DNA of 64,000 bases, from positions 310,001-374,000 of the forward strand of contig JAIUPH010000008.1 of the NCBI GenBank assembly GCA_020161065.1, read 5' to 3'. This document shows positions 18,759-28,346 of this stretch, piece by piece. The first letter of the stretch is position 1, and every line of letters begins with the position of its first letter. Position numbers and translations under genes: made by a program. The notes beneath the pieces were generated by a model. That model did not search any database. It was not told where the DNA came from and saw nothing but the letters and a program-made list of their open reading frames with translations. The stretch is from Pseudomonadota bacterium. Its GTDB lineage: Bacteria > Pseudomonadota > Gammaproteobacteria > Burkholderiales > Burkholderiaceae_C.

Positions 18759-19703
18759 ATGAGTACGCGACGCCAGCGGCCGCTCAACATCGGTCCCTTG
18801 CGGGCTTTCGTCGCGGTGGCGCGGCTGGCCAGCTTCCGTGCCGCCGGCGAGGAGCTGCACCTCACGCAGCCGGCCATCAGCCGCCAGATCCGCGCGCTGG
18901 AAGACGAGATCGGCAGCAGCCTGTTCCTGCGCGGCACCCGCCATGTCGAGCTGACGGCCGCCGGCGCCACGCTGCTGGCCAGCGTCGAGCCCTGGCTGCA
19001 GCGGCTGGACGCCGGCGTGCAGCAGGTGCGCCGCCAGGGCGGCCGCCAGCGCATCACCGTCACCACCTTCGCGTCGTTCGCCACGCTGTGGCTGATCCCG
19101 CGGCTGCAGGACTTCCAGCGCCGCCATCCCGACGTCGACATCCGCGTCTCGGCCGGCGATGCCTTCGCCGATGCCGACGACCCCGAGACCGACCTCGCGC
19201 TGCGCTACGCCCACGCCGACCAGGTGCCGCCCGACGCCAGCCCGATGTTCGACGAGGTGCTGACGCCGGCGGTCAGCCCCGCGCTGCGCGACAGCCTGGG
19301 CCGCCCATGGGTGCCGGCCGACCTGGCCCAGCAGACGCTGCTGGAAGAAGATGACCACCGCGCCAGCGCCGAGTTCCTGAGCTGGCACCACTGGCTGCGC
19401 CTGCACGCGCCGCCGGGGCTGGAGCCGCGCGGCTGGATCTACCTGAACTACACGCACCAGCAGATCCAGGGCGCACTGGCCGGCCAGGGCGTGGCGCTGG
19501 CGCGCGTGGCGCTGGTGCACGAGACGCTGGCGCGCGGCGAGCTGGTCGAGCCCTTCGGCGCCGAGGGCCGCATCGGCTCGCCCTTCGGCTACTGGCTGCT
19601 GCGCTGGCGCGTGCGCCCGCCCACGCCGCACCTGCTGGCCTTCGAAGAGTGGGTGCTGCAGCAGGCCGCCGAGACGCGCACCGCGATGCAGGACCGGCGC
19701 TGA
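18759..19703 (+). CDS. LysR-family transcriptional regulator (GcvA-like)
   Basis: A 314-residue regulator. The N-terminal winged helix-turn-helix is clear (FRAAGEELHLTQPAISRQI, residues 26-45), followed by the LysR substrate-binding domain with WLIPRLQDFQRRHPDVDI. The C-terminal half resembles the GcvA group. It is divergent from DUF2917. The 96-nt intergenic region contains the most AT-rich patch here (TTGATTGATAATGATC, 18738-18753), a candidate binding site. The effector is unknown. Confidence 0.9.
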   Translation: MSTRRQRPLNIGPLRAFVAVARLASFRAAGEELHLTQPAISRQIRALEDEIGSSLFLRGTRHVELTAAGATLLASVEPWLQRLDAGVQQVRRQGGRQRITVTTFASFATLWLIPRLQDFQRRHPDVDIRVSAGDAFADADDPETDLALRYAHADQVPPDASPMFDEVLTPAVSPALRDSLGRPWVPADLAQQTLLEEDDHRASAEFLSWHHWLRLHAPPGLEPRGWIYLNYTHQQIQGALAGQGVALARVALVHETLARGELVEPFGAEGRIGSPFGYWLLRWRVRPPTPHLLAFEEWVLQQAAETRTAMQDRR

Positions 19704-19764
19704 GCGGCGCTGCGCGACGCTTTGGCGGCGCCGGCCCCACGCGCCGAGTGCCGCGGCGCTGCGC

Positions 19765-19770
19765 TACAGT
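19765..19770 (+). promoter_or_regulatory. -10-like box of slt (TACAGT)
   Basis: TACAGT lies 10 nt before the slt ATG, with no Shine-Dalgarno between them. A very short or absent leader is implied. Confidence 0.4.
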
Positions 19771-19780
19771 GGGCCGCAGC

Positions 19781-21856
19781 ATGTTCAGCCGTCGTAGCCT
19801 CAATCGTTCGAAGTCCTGGCTGCTGGTGGCGCTGTCGGCCACGCTGACCGCGGCCTTTGCCCAGCCCCAGCCTCAGCTCCAATCGCCGCCCGCCGCCGGC
19901 GCCACGGCCGCCGCCGGCGCGCCCAGCCCCGACGACCCCATCGTCGAGGCCCGCGAGGCCTTGCGCAAGAAGGACAAGCCGCGCCTGCAGGCGCTGCGCG
20001 AGCGCGTCGTCGCCGCGCGCCATCCGCTGGCCCAGTGGGTCGACTACTGGGAGCTGGGCAGTCGTCTGGCCGAGGCGCAGCAAGGCGAGCTGGAGGCTTT
20101 CTTCGAACGTTGGAGCGGCAGCTACGTCGAAGACCGGCTGCGCAACGACTGGCTGCTCGAACTGGGCCGCCGCCGCGACTGGGTCAACTTCACGCGCGAG
20201 CATCCCCGCTACCGCATGAACGATGACCTCGAAGTGCAGTGTTATGCGCTGCTCGCCCAGCACCTCGCCGGGCGCGAGGTCAAGGCCGCGGCGCTGGCCG
20301 CCTGGTATGCGCAGCGCGAGCTCGACGACGGCTGCAACGCCCTGGCCACCGCGCTGGCCGAGGCGCACAAGCTGAAGGCCGGCGAGATCTGGCACGAGAT
20401 GCGGCTGTCGGTCGACGCCAACCGCCTGCGCGCCGCGCGCGCCGCTGCGGCGCTGCTGGGGCCGTCCACCGCCACGGCGATCGGCGAGGTGCTGGACCAG
20501 CCGGCGCGCTTCCTCAAGCGCCACCTGGTCGAGCCCAGCGGCCAGCACCAGGAGCTGGCCGTGCTGGCGCTGATGCGGCTGGCCGCCGGCGACCCCGATG
20601 CCGCGCAGGCCGAGCTGGCATCGGGCTGGTCGCGCTGGCTCGACGACGACGACGCGGCGCTCGCCTGGGCGACCATCGGCCGCGCACTGGCCCAGCGCCT
20701 CGACGACCGCGCCTACGACGCCTACCAGCAGGCCTGGCGCCGCCAGCGCGAGCAGGGCAGCGCGCCGCGCTGGAGCGACGACACGCTGGCCTGGAACGTG
20801 CGCGCCGCGCTGCGCAGCCCGCGCCCCGACCGCGAGCGCTGGGGCCGCGTGCTGCAGGCCATCGAGGCGATGAGCCCCGCCGCCGCGAAAGACCCGGGCT
20901 GGGACTACTGGAAGGCGCGCGCCTTGAAGGCCCGCGCCCGCAACGAGGCCGAGCGCGAACGCGCCGCCGCCGCCTTCGAGCGCCTGGCCAACGGCGCCGG
21001 CTCTTTCGGCTACTACACCCTGCTGGCGGCGCAGGATCTCGGCCGGCCGGCCGGCCTGCCGCCGCTGCCGCCGCCGCTGACCGAGGCCGAACAGGCGCTG
21101 GCCGCGCAGACGCCGGGGCTGCAGCGCGGCCTGCAGATGGCGCGCATCGGGCTGCGCGACGAAGGCCGGCGCGAATGGAACTTCAGCCTGCGCGGCCTGG
21201 GCGACCGCGAGCTGCTGGCGGCCGCTCAATTCGCCTGCCAGGCGCAGGACTGGCAGCTGTGCATCAACACCAGCGAGCGCACGCGCGAGCAGGTCGACCT
21301 GCGCCAGCGCTACCCGATGCCGTTCGCCGCCGAGATCACCGCGCGCGCGCGCGACAGCGGGCTGGAGCCGGCCTTCGTCTTCGGCCTGATCCGCCAGGAA
21401 ACGCGCTTCCTGCCGCAGTTGCGCTCCAGCGCCGGCGCCGCCGGGCTGATGCAGCTGATGCCGGCCACCGCGCGCTGGACGGCGCGCAAGCTCGGCGTGC
21501 CGTTCCAGCCCGAGCAGGTGACCGACATCCCCACCAACCTGCTGCTCGGCACCACCTACCTCAAGCTGGTGCTGGACGACTTCGCCGGCTCGCAGGCGCT
21601 GGCCGCGGCGGCCTACAACGCCGGCCCCAACCGGCCGCGCCGCTGGCGCGAAGGCCCGGTGCTGGACACCGCCATCTGGGCCGAGAACATCCCCTTCAAC
21701 GAGACGCGCGACTACGTCAAGAAGGTGCTGGCCAACGCCACCATCTACGACCACCTGCTGGGCAACGCCGCGCCGCGGCCGCTGCTCCAGCGCCTGGGGC
21801 CGCGCATCGGCCCGCGCGAGGCCGGCGCCGCGGCGGCCGATGCCAACCTGCCCTGA
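19781..21856 (+). CDS. slt: Soluble lytic murein transglycosylase (Slt70-like)
   Basis: A 691-residue periplasmic enzyme that cleaves peptidoglycan glycan strands. An N-terminal signal (SWLLVALSATLTAAFA) precedes a long alpha-superhelical U-type region (about residues 60-500). The C-terminal catalytic domain has the glutamate in LIRQETRF, the motif SSAGAAGLMQLMPATA and the final AAAYNAGPNRPRRW. I start at the ATG at 19781; the longer frame would add non-family residues in front of the signal peptide. It is followed by GST after 28 nt. Confidence 0.92.
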   Translation: MFSRRSLNRSKSWLLVALSATLTAAFAQPQPQLQSPPAAGATAAAGAPSPDDPIVEAREALRKKDKPRLQALRERVVAARHPLAQWVDYWELGSRLAEAQQGELEAFFERWSGSYVEDRLRNDWLLELGRRRDWVNFTREHPRYRMNDDLEVQCYALLAQHLAGREVKAAALAAWYAQRELDDGCNALATALAEAHKLKAGEIWHEMRLSVDANRLRAARAAAALLGPSTATAIGEVLDQPARFLKRHLVEPSGQHQELAVLALMRLAAGDPDAAQAELASGWSRWLDDDDAALAWATIGRALAQRLDDRAYDAYQQAWRRQREQGSAPRWSDDTLAWNVRAALRSPRPDRERWGRVLQAIEAMSPAAAKDPGWDYWKARALKARARNEAERERAAAAFERLANGAGSFGYYTLLAAQDLGRPAGLPPLPPPLTEAEQALAAQTPGLQRGLQMARIGLRDEGRREWNFSLRGLGDRELLAAAQFACQAQDWQLCINTSERTREQVDLRQRYPMPFAAEITARARDSGLEPAFVFGLIRQETRFLPQLRSSAGAAGLMQLMPATARWTARKLGVPFQPEQVTDIPTNLLLGTTYLKLVLDDFAGSQALAAAAYNAGPNRPRRWREGPVLDTAIWAENIPFNETRDYVKKVLANATIYDHLLGNAAPRPLLQRLGPRIGPREAGAAAADANLP

Positions 21857-21884
21857 ACCGACCTGACCGCATGGAGAAAACCCG

Positions 21885-22577
21885 ATGGCGTTGACGCTGG
21901 TGATCGGCAACAAGAATTACTCGTCGTGGTCGATGCGGCCCTGGGTGCTGCTGAGCCAGCTCGGGATCCCTTTCCACGAGCGGCTGCTGCGCTTCGACTT
22001 CGGCGAGAACTCGGCCTTCCGCCAAGCGGTGGCCGAAGTCAGCCCCGCCGGCCGCGTGCCGGTGCTGCTGGACGACGGCTTCGCGGTGTGGGACAGCCTG
22101 GCGATCGCCGAGTACCTGCACGAGCGCTTTCCCGAGCGCGGCGTCTGGCCGGCCGGCCAGCAGGCGCGCGCCCGCGCGCGCAGCCTGTGCGCCGAGATGC
22201 ACGCCGGTTTCTCGGCGCTGCGCAGCCACTGCCCGATGAACATCGAGGCCGCGCTGCCCGAGGTGGGCCGCCGCGTCTGGCAGGAGCAGGCCGCGGTGCG
22301 CCAGGACGTGGCGCGCATCGAGGCGATGTGGACCGAGGCGCTGGCCGCCGCCGGCGGCGGGCCCTTCCTGTTCGGCGCGTTCAGCGCGGCCGATGCCTTC
22401 TTCGCCCCGGTGTGCATGCGCTTCAAGAGTTATGCGCTGCCGCTCTCGGCCGTGGCCCAGGCCTACGCCGAGCGCGTGGCCGCCGCCCCCGGCGTTGCCC
22501 GCTTCATCGCCGAGGCGCTGGCCGAGCACGACTGGGTGGCCGAGGACGAGCCCTACCGCCAGCGCCCGCCGGGCTGA
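21885..22577 (+). CDS. Glutathione S-transferase family protein
   Basis: A 230-residue cytosolic GST. The N-terminal thioredoxin-like domain opens LVIGNKNYSSWSMRPWV, with the serine of the SSWS motif placed as the catalytic residue. The glutathione-binding cis-proline is in GRVPVLLDDG and DSLAIAEYL follows. The C-terminal helical domain runs from about residue 90. The ATG follows GGAGAAAACCC. It lies between slt and cca with short gaps and is probably in one operon with them. The substrate is unknown. Confidence 0.9.
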   Translation: MALTLVIGNKNYSSWSMRPWVLLSQLGIPFHERLLRFDFGENSAFRQAVAEVSPAGRVPVLLDDGFAVWDSLAIAEYLHERFPERGVWPAGQQARARARSLCAEMHAGFSALRSHCPMNIEAALPEVGRRVWQEQAAVRQDVARIEAMWTEALAAAGGGPFLFGAFSAADAFFAPVCMRFKSYALPLSAVAQAYAERVAAAPGVARFIAEALAEHDWVAEDEPYRQRPPG

Positions 22578-22586
22578 CCGACGGCG

Positions 22587-23888
22587 ATGCAGCTCTACGT
22601 CGTCGGCGGCGCGGTGCGCGACCAGTTGCTCGGCCGCCCCGCGGCCGACCGCGACTGGGTGGCCGTCGGCACCACGCCCGAGGCGCTGCTGGCCGCCGGC
22701 TACCGTCCGGTGGGGCAGGACTTTCCGGTCTTCCTGCACCCGCAGACGCACGAAGAAGTGGCGCTGGCGCGCACCGAGCGCAAGTCGGGCCGCGGTTATC
22801 ACGGCTTCGTCTTCCACGCCAGCCCCGAGGTCACGCTGGAGCAGGACCTGGCGCGCCGCGACCTGACGATCAACGCGATGGCGCTGGACGAGCAGGGCCG
22901 GCTGGTCGACCCCTTCGGCGGCGAGCGCGACCTGCGCGACGGCGTGCTGCGCCACGTCTCCGACGCCTTCGCCGAAGACCCGGTGCGGCTGCTGCGGCTG
23001 GCGCGCTTCGCGGCGCGGCTGCCGGGTTTCAGCATCGCGCCCGAGACGCTGGCGCTGGCGCGCCGCCTGGTGGCCGCCGGCGAGGTCGACGCGCTGGTGG
23101 CCGAACGCGTGTGGCAGGAGCTGGCGCGCGGCCTGATGGAAGACCACCCGGCGCGCATGCTGGAGGTGCTGCGCGACTGCGGCGCGCTGGCGCGGCTGCT
23201 GCCCGAGGTGGACCGCCTGTGGGGCGTGCCGCAGCGCGCCGAGCACCACCCCGAGGTCGACACCGGCGTGCACCTGCTGATGGTGCTGCAGATGAGCGCG
23301 CGGCTGCACGCGCCGCTGGCCGTGCGCTGGGCCTGCTTGTGCCACGACCTCGGCAAGGGCACGACGGCGCCCGAGCAATGGCCGCGCCACCTGGGCCACG
23401 AAGGGCGCAGCGCGGCGCTGGCGCGCGCCATCAGCCAGCGCCTGCGCGCGCCGGCCGAATGCCGCGAACTGGCCGAGCTGACGGCACGCGAACACGGCAA
23501 CGTGCACCGCAGCGGCGACCTGGCCGCCGCCGCCGTGCTGCGCCTGCTGGAACGCTGCGACGCGCTGCGCCGGCCCGAGCGCTTTGCGCAGCTGCTGCTG
23601 GCCTGCGAATGCGACATGCGCGGCCGCCTGGGCTACGAAGACCAGCCCTATCCGCAACGCCAGCGCCTGGCCGCCGCCTTGCAGGCTGTGCTGCAGGCCG
23701 ACACCCATGGCGCCACGCAGCAGGCGCTGGCGCAGGGCTTGAAAGGCCCGGCCATCGGCCAGCGCGTGCAGCGCGCGCGGCTGCAGGCCCTGGCCCGGGC
23801 GCTGGCTCAGCCCTTGGGGATCAGCGGCGCGGTGGCGTCGCTCAGCGCCGACGCCACCGACGACGCGTCGGCCTCCGGCGCCGGCTGA
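22587..23888 (+). CDS. cca: Multifunctional CCA tRNA nucleotidyltransferase (CCA-adding enzyme with HD domain)
   Basis: Adds CCA to tRNA 3' ends. The 433-residue protein starts [16 protein letters not shown] and has the class II nucleotidyltransferase site with DRDWVAVG and the motif [11 protein letters not shown]. Its C-terminal half carries an HD phosphohydrolase domain (CLCHDLGKG), as in gamma- and betaproteobacterial enzymes. About 25 residues of Ala/Ser-rich tail extend past the family length and overlap the 3' end of the convergent FHA-EAL gene by 82 nt. Confidence 0.94.
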   Translation: MQLYVVGGAVRDQLLGRPAADRDWVAVGTTPEALLAAGYRPVGQDFPVFLHPQTHEEVALARTERKSGRGYHGFVFHASPEVTLEQDLARRDLTINAMALDEQGRLVDPFGGERDLRDGVLRHVSDAFAEDPVRLLRLARFAARLPGFSIAPETLALARRLVAAGEVDALVAERVWQELARGLMEDHPARMLEVLRDCGALARLLPEVDRLWGVPQRAEHHPEVDTGVHLLMVLQMSARLHAPLAVRWACLCHDLGKGTTAPEQWPRHLGHEGRSAALARAISQRLRAPAECRELAELTAREHGNVHRSGDLAAAAVLRLLERCDALRRPERFAQLLLACECDMRGRLGYEDQPYPQRQRLAAALQAVLQADTHGATQQALAQGLKGPAIGQRVQRARLQALARALAQPLGISGAVASLSADATDDASASGAG

Positions 23889-24997
23889 TCCACCGGCACC
23901 GGCCGGCCGGTCAGGTAGCCCTGCACCAGCTTGAAGCCCATCAGGCGGCAGACCTCGGCCTCGGCCTCGGTCTCCACGCCTTCGGCCAGCGGCACCGAGC
24001 CCAGTTCGGTGACCAGGCGCACGAGGTCGCCCACCACCTTCTGCTTGCGCTCGCTGGCCATGTCGATGCCGCGGATCAGCCCCATGTCGAACTTGACGAA
24101 GTGCGCCGGCACCTCGCCCAGTTCGTTCAGCCGCGCCTGGCCGGCGCCGAAGTCGTCGTAGGCGAAGCGCACGCCGATGTCCTTGAGCCGTGCCGCCAGC
24201 TCCTTCATGCGCGCGATCTCCATCACCGCCGTCTCGTGCACCTCCACCACCAGGCGCGGCGCGTCGGGGTTGTCGCGCAGCGCCGCCAGGGCCTTCAGGA
24301 AGGCCTCGTCGAAGGTCTCCTTGGGGTGCGTGTTGACGAACAGCGTGGCGCCCTTCATGCGCGCCGCGACGGCCTTGATGCCGTAGTCACGGAAGGCCTG
24401 GCTCAGCTCCGACTCGCGGTCGAGGTGGGCCGCCATCTGGAACAGGCGGATCGGCGACTGCGGCAGGTCGGGGTGCAGCCCGCGGCCCAGCCATTCATGG
24501 GCGAACAGCTCGCGCGTGCGCATCTCGACGATGGGCTGCAGCGCGCCGCTCAGGCCCTGGCCGCGCAGCAGCGCCTTGAACTCGCGCTCGCGCGGCAGGA
24601 AGTTCTCGCTCAGGCCGCGGCCGGCCGGCACGATCACCGTGCGCTCGTCGTCGCCGCTCAGCGTGGAGCGGTTGACGAAGGTGGCGTTCTCGTCGTCGCG
24701 GCGGCCGATGCGGAACTCGGCGTGGGCGAAGTGGATGACGTCCTTCTCGGCCAGCAGCACCGAGCCGTTGATGCGCTGGCGGTTGACGTAGGTGCCGTTG
24801 GTGCTGTCGTGGTCGGTCAGCCGCAGGCGGCCGCTGATGTCGACGTCCAGCTCGGCGTGGCGGCGCGACAGGCCCATCGTCGCCTCGGTGAGGTCGTTGC
24901 CGGGGTCGCGGCCGATGAGAAAGGGCAGCCGCTTGATGGGGTGCACCACGCGCGAACCGTCGGCCGCCACGGCTTCGAGATACCAGACTGAATCCAC
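23807..24997 (-). CDS. FHA-EAL fusion protein, probable c-di-GMP phosphodiesterase
   Basis: A 396-residue protein that joins an N-terminal FHA domain (about residues 20-95: [29 protein letters not shown]), which binds phosphothreonine, to a C-terminal EAL domain (about 145-375). The EAL signature reads EWL, but the catalytic set appears complete: E of HEWLGR, N of FVNTHP, E of VVEVHE, DD of YDDFGAG, K of VKFD, E of AEGVE and Q of LVQGYL. c-di-GMP hydrolysis controlled by Ser/Thr phosphorylation is plausible. The GTG start at 24997 follows a GGGGGAC site. It overlaps cca by 82 nt in convergent orientation. Confidence 0.88.
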   Translation of the reverse strand: MDSVWYLEAVAADGSRVVHPIKRLPFLIGRDPGNDLTEATMGLSRRHAELDVDISGRLRLTDHDSTNGTYVNRQRINGSVLLAEKDVIHFAHAEFRIGRRDDENATFVNRSTLSGDDERTVIVPAGRGLSENFLPREREFKALLRGQGLSGALQPIVEMRTRELFAHEWLGRGLHPDLPQSPIRLFQMAAHLDRESELSQAFRDYGIKAVAARMKGATLFVNTHPKETFDEAFLKALAALRDNPDAPRLVVEVHETAVMEIARMKELAARLKDIGVRFAYDDFGAGQARLNELGEVPAHFVKFDMGLIRGIDMASERKQKVVGDLVRLVTELGSVPLAEGVETEAEAEVCRLMGFKLVQGYLTGRPVPVDQPAPEADASSVASALSDATAPLIPKG

Positions 24998-25089
24998 GGC
25001 AGGCAGTCCCCCTTCGGAGTCGCGGATGCGGCCCAGCGCCGAAGGTGCTTCAGACCGTAAGCGCTGGTGACGGGACTGTAATGCCAGAA

Positions 25090-26214
25090 CTACAACGTGT
25101 GCGAGCGGTCGCCGGCGGCAAAGCCGATGGCGTCGAAAGGCGTGGCCGCGGCGGCGAAGCCGATCACCTTGAACAGCTCGCCCATCTCGTGCTCCAGCAG
25201 CAGCGGCTGCGCCGCCACCTGGGCGCGCACGTCGGCCGCCGCCAGCAGCGCCGGCAGCCCGCAGTTGAGCAGGAAGCGCGCCTGCGAGGTGTAGCCCAGC
25301 ACCTGCAGCCCGGCGTCCTGCGCGGCCAGCGCGATGGCGCTGAAGTTGACGTGCGCCGTGATGTCCTTGGCGCCGGGGTCGGCCAGCGGATCGGTGTCGG
25401 CCACGTGGCCGCGGTGGCACATCAGCGTGCCGCCGTGGCGCTGCGGGTGGTAGTACTCGTGCTCGGGAAAGCCGTAGTCGATGAAGAAGGCCGCGCCGCG
25501 CTGCAGCCGGTCGGCCAGCGTGCGGACGAAGGCCTCGGCCTGCGGGTGGACCTCGGTCACGGCGCCGGGCAGGAAGCGGCCGCGTTCGGCCGGCGGGCGC
25601 AGCGCGGTCGGGCGGTCTTCCCAGGCCAAGTGGTCGCCTTGCAACACCACACCGCGCTCCAGCCAGCGCTCGCCGTCGTAGTGCAGCAGTGGCACCGGCA
25701 TCGCGTCGAGCACCTCGTTGCCGACCAGCACGCCTTGCATCCGCGGCGGCAGCGCGTCCAGCCACGCCACCCGGTCGCCCCAGGGCTGCAGGCGCGCGGC
25801 CTGGCGCTGGCGCAGGCCGGCCGACACGTCGACGACGTGGTAGCGCCGCACGCGCTCGCCCAGGCTGCCCAACAGCTCGGCGGCCAGCGCGCCGCTGCCG
25901 GCGCCGAACTCCCACACCTCGTCGGTGCCGGTGGCCTGCAAGGCCTGCGCGACCTGCGCCGCCAGCGCGCGGCCGAACAGCGGCGACAGCTCGGGCGCGG
26001 TGACGAAGTCGCTGCCGGGTTTCGTGCCCATGGGCGGCAGCTGGCCAAACATCCGCTCGCCGCGCGCGTAGTAGCCCAGCCCCGGCGCGTACAAGGCCTC
26101 GTGCATGTAGCGATCGAAAGGCAGCCAGCCGCCGGCGGCGGCGATGCGCTGCGCCAGGTGCCGGAGCATGGGCGACCCCCCCGCCGATACACTCGCGCCC
26201 TCGCCTTCTTGCAT
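25090..26214 (-). CDS. Class I SAM-dependent methyltransferase, MidA/NDUFAF7 (DUF185) family
   Basis: A 374-residue homologue of NDUFAF7/MidA, a protein-arginine methyltransferase that acts on a complex I subunit in mitochondria. Features are FDRYMHEALYAPGLGYY, GSDFVTAPELSPLFGRAL, the SAM-binding EFGAGSGALAAELL, GNEVLDAMPV, and AFFIDYGFPEHEYYHPQRHGG-type core. Start: the ATG at 26214 has a TAGAAT box 6 nt upstream and no ribosome binding site (possible leaderless transcript); the ATG at 26169 is an alternative. Divergent from folM by 17 nt. The bacterial substrate is not established. Confidence 0.86.
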   Translation of the reverse strand: MQEGEGASVSAGGSPMLRHLAQRIAAAGGWLPFDRYMHEALYAPGLGYYARGERMFGQLPPMGTKPGSDFVTAPELSPLFGRALAAQVAQALQATGTDEVWEFGAGSGALAAELLGSLGERVRRYHVVDVSAGLRQRQAARLQPWGDRVAWLDALPPRMQGVLVGNEVLDAMPVPLLHYDGERWLERGVVLQGDHLAWEDRPTALRPPAERGRFLPGAVTEVHPQAEAFVRTLADRLQRGAAFFIDYGFPEHEYYHPQRHGGTLMCHRGHVADTDPLADPGAKDITAHVNFSAIALAAQDAGLQVLGYTSQARFLLNCGLPALLAAADVRAQVAAQPLLLEHEMGELFKVIGFAAAATPFDAIGFAAGDRSHTL

Positions 26215-26220
26215 CCACGC

Positions 26221-26226
26221 ATTCTA
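26221..26226 (-). promoter_or_regulatory. -10-like box (TAGAAT) 6 nt before the MidA-family start
   Basis: Minus strand TAGAAT-gcgtgg-ATG. The position implies transcription starting at or next to the start codon. Confidence 0.4.
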
Positions 26227-26231
26227 GGAAC

Positions 26232-26972
26232 ATGGCCTCGGCCGAACCCGTCAACGCCGCCCGGCGCTGGGCCATCGTCACCGGCGGCTCGGTGCGCGGC
26301 GGCCTGGCCATCAGCCGCCGGCTGCACGCCCGCGGCCTGGGCGTGGTGGTGCACCACGGCAGCGCGGCCAGCGCGGCGCGCGCGCAGGCCGTGGTCGACG
26401 AGCTGAACGCGCGGGTGCCCGGCAGCGCGCGGCGCTGGGAGGCCGCCTTGCAGGCACATCCGGCGTTCCCGGATGCGACGCTCGATGTCGCCCACGTCGT
26501 CTGCAACGCCAGCCGCCTGGCGCCCAGCGAGTGCGGCGATATGGACGCGGCCGAGCTGGACTTCCGCATCCACGTCAGCGGCCACGCGGCGCTGCTGGCC
26601 AGCGTCGAGCCCAGCCTGCGGCGGCTGCGCGGCAGCGTGGTGGCGGTGGGCGACCTGCAGACCCAGCAGCCCAATCGCGACCACGTGTGGTACCTGGTCG
26701 CCAAGGCCGGGCTTGAGACGCTGATGCGCACGCTGGCCGTGCAGTGGGCGCCCGAGGTGCGCTGCAACGTGGTGGCGCCGGGCGCGCTGGCCTGGCACGC
26801 CGGCTGGAGCGACGAGCCGCGCCGCGCCGCCATCCTGCAGAGCATTCCGCTGGCCCGCATCGGCAGCTTCGACGAACTGGCCGACTGCGTGGCCTGGCTG
26901 GCGCTGGACGCCGGCTACGTCAACGGCCAGGTGCTGAAGATGGACGGCGGCCGCTCCGCCTGGCTGCCATGA
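26232..26972 (+). CDS. folM: SDR family oxidoreductase, FolM/pteridine reductase-like
   Basis: A 246-residue short-chain dehydrogenase of the FolM type, reducing dihydromonapterin or dihydrofolate. The nucleotide-binding motif is TGGSVRGG in the pteridine-reductase style, with VVCNAS in place of the usual NNAS motif. The catalytic YxxxK is WYLVAK. The C-terminal [10 protein letters not shown] is characteristic. Its stop overlaps the folB start (ATGA). The folB neighbour supports a pterin role; the symbol rests on that context and on the motifs. Confidence 0.82.
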   Translation: MASAEPVNAARRWAIVTGGSVRGGLAISRRLHARGLGVVVHHGSAASAARAQAVVDELNARVPGSARRWEAALQAHPAFPDATLDVAHVVCNASRLAPSECGDMDAAELDFRIHVSGHAALLASVEPSLRRLRGSVVAVGDLQTQQPNRDHVWYLVAKAGLETLMRTLAVQWAPEVRCNVVAPGALAWHAGWSDEPRRAAILQSIPLARIGSFDELADCVAWLALDAGYVNGQVLKMDGGRSAWLP

Positions 26973-27385
26973 AGGCGCAGTTCGAGGTCGACACGCTGGC
27001 GCGCCAGGTCGAGATCGGCTGCGCCGACGACGAGCACGGCGTGCGCCAGGCGGTGACGATCACGCTGCGCGCCACGCTCGACGACCGCGCGCTGTTCGCC
27101 GGCGACACGCGCACGCCGCCGTTCGACTACTGCGCGCTGATCGACGCCGTCGACGCCGCGCTGGCCTCGCGCCCGCGCTTCATCCTGCAGGAGACGCTGG
27201 TCGTCGCCATCGCCGCGCGCGTGCTGGCCGATCCGCTGGTGCAGGCCATCGAGATCGCGCTCGACAAGACCGAGCGCTATCCCGGCTGCCGCTCGATCGG
27301 CGTGCGCGCCGCCTTCGACCGCGCCGCTTTGCGCGCGCTGGCCGCCCGCTACCCCGAAGACCCTGCCCTCGCCGCCCATGCCTGA
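26969..27385 (+). CDS. folB: Dihydroneopterin aldolase family protein
   Basis: A 138-residue FolB-fold protein. Family features are [16 protein letters not shown] (ordinarily EEREKGQ...V), [28 protein letters not shown] and the C-terminal [18 protein letters not shown]. The start overlaps folM by ATGA, and the 3' end overlaps ttcA by 8 nt. In folate synthesis it cleaves dihydroneopterin; FolX-type epimerase activity cannot be excluded. Confidence 0.85.
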   Translation: MKAQFEVDTLARQVEIGCADDEHGVRQAVTITLRATLDDRALFAGDTRTPPFDYCALIDAVDAALASRPRFILQETLVVAIAARVLADPLVQAIEIALDKTERYPGCRSIGVRAAFDRAALRALAARYPEDPALAAHA

Positions 27386-28346
27386 CGCCACCATGCTCGA
27401 CGCCACCACGCTCGACGCCCCCGCGCCGGCGGCCCCAGCCGCCGCCGACGCCCGCAAGGCCGCCTTCGAGGCCAACAAGCTGAGCAAGCGGCTGCACCGC
27501 CAGGTGGGCCAGGCGATCGGCGACTTCAACATGATCGAGGCCGGCGACAAGGTGATGGTCTGCCTGTCCGGCGGCAAGGACAGCTACTCGCTGCTGGACA
27601 TCCTGCTGTCGCTGCGCCAGCGCGCGCCGGTGCCTTTCGACATCGTCGCCGTCAACCTCGACCAGAAGCAGCCCGGCTTTCCGGCCGACGTGCTGCCGCG
27701 TTATCTGAGCGGCCTCGGCGTGCCCTTCCACATCGAGGCGCAGGACACCTATTCCATCGTCAAGCAGCACATCCCCGAGGGGCAGACGATGTGCAGCCTG
27801 TGCTCGCGGCTGCGCCGCGGCATCCTGTACCGCGTGGCCGGCGAGCTGGGGGCGACCAAGATCGCGCTCGGCCACCACCGCGACGACATGGTGGTGACGC
27901 TGCTCATCAACATGTTCTTCGGCGGCCGGCTCAAGGGCATGCCGCCCAAGCTGGTCAGCGACGACGGCCGCCACGTCGTGATCCGCCCGCTGGCCTACGT
28001 CGCCGAGAGCGACCTCGAGCGCTGGTCGGCGCACCGGCGCTTTCCCATCATTCCCTGCAGCCTGTGCGGCAGCCAGGACAACCTGCAGCGCGTGCAGGTG
28101 AAGGCGATGATCCACGACTGGGAGCGCCGCCACCCCGGCCGCATCGACAACATGCTGCGCGCGATGGGCCACGTCGTGCCCTCGCACCTGATGGACCGGA
28201 ACCTCTACCCGTTCACCACGGTCCAAGCGCGCGGGGTGGCCGATCCGGCGGGCGACAAGGCCTTCGACGACGACGACCCCTGCGGCCCGCCAACCCCGTT
28301 GCCGGCGACCGCGCCGATTCGGCTGATGACCAAGGACGAGGCATGA
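27378..28346 (+). CDS. ttcA: tRNA 2-thiocytidine(32) synthetase
   Basis: Thiolates cytidine 32 of tRNAs using ATP and a [4Fe-4S] cluster. The 322-residue protein has the PP-loop [13 protein letters not shown] and two cysteine pairs, [10 protein letters not shown] and [10 protein letters not shown], that define TtcA. The N-terminal 25 residues are Ala/Pro-rich and variable. The C-terminal 40 residues carry an acidic run (DDDDPCGPP). It overlaps folB by 8 nt and DUF4136 by ATGA, so the four genes from folM form one transcript. Confidence 0.95.
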   Translation: MPDATMLDATTLDAPAPAAPAAADARKAAFEANKLSKRLHRQVGQAIGDFNMIEAGDKVMVCLSGGKDSYSLLDILLSLRQRAPVPFDIVAVNLDQKQPGFPADVLPRYLSGLGVPFHIEAQDTYSIVKQHIPEGQTMCSLCSRLRRGILYRVAGELGATKIALGHHRDDMVVTLLINMFFGGRLKGMPPKLVSDDGRHVVIRPLAYVAESDLERWSAHRRFPIIPCSLCGSQDNLQRVQVKAMIHDWERRHPGRIDNMLRAMGHVVPSHLMDRNLYPFTTVQARGVADPAGDKAFDDDDPCGPPTPLPATAPIRLMTKDEA

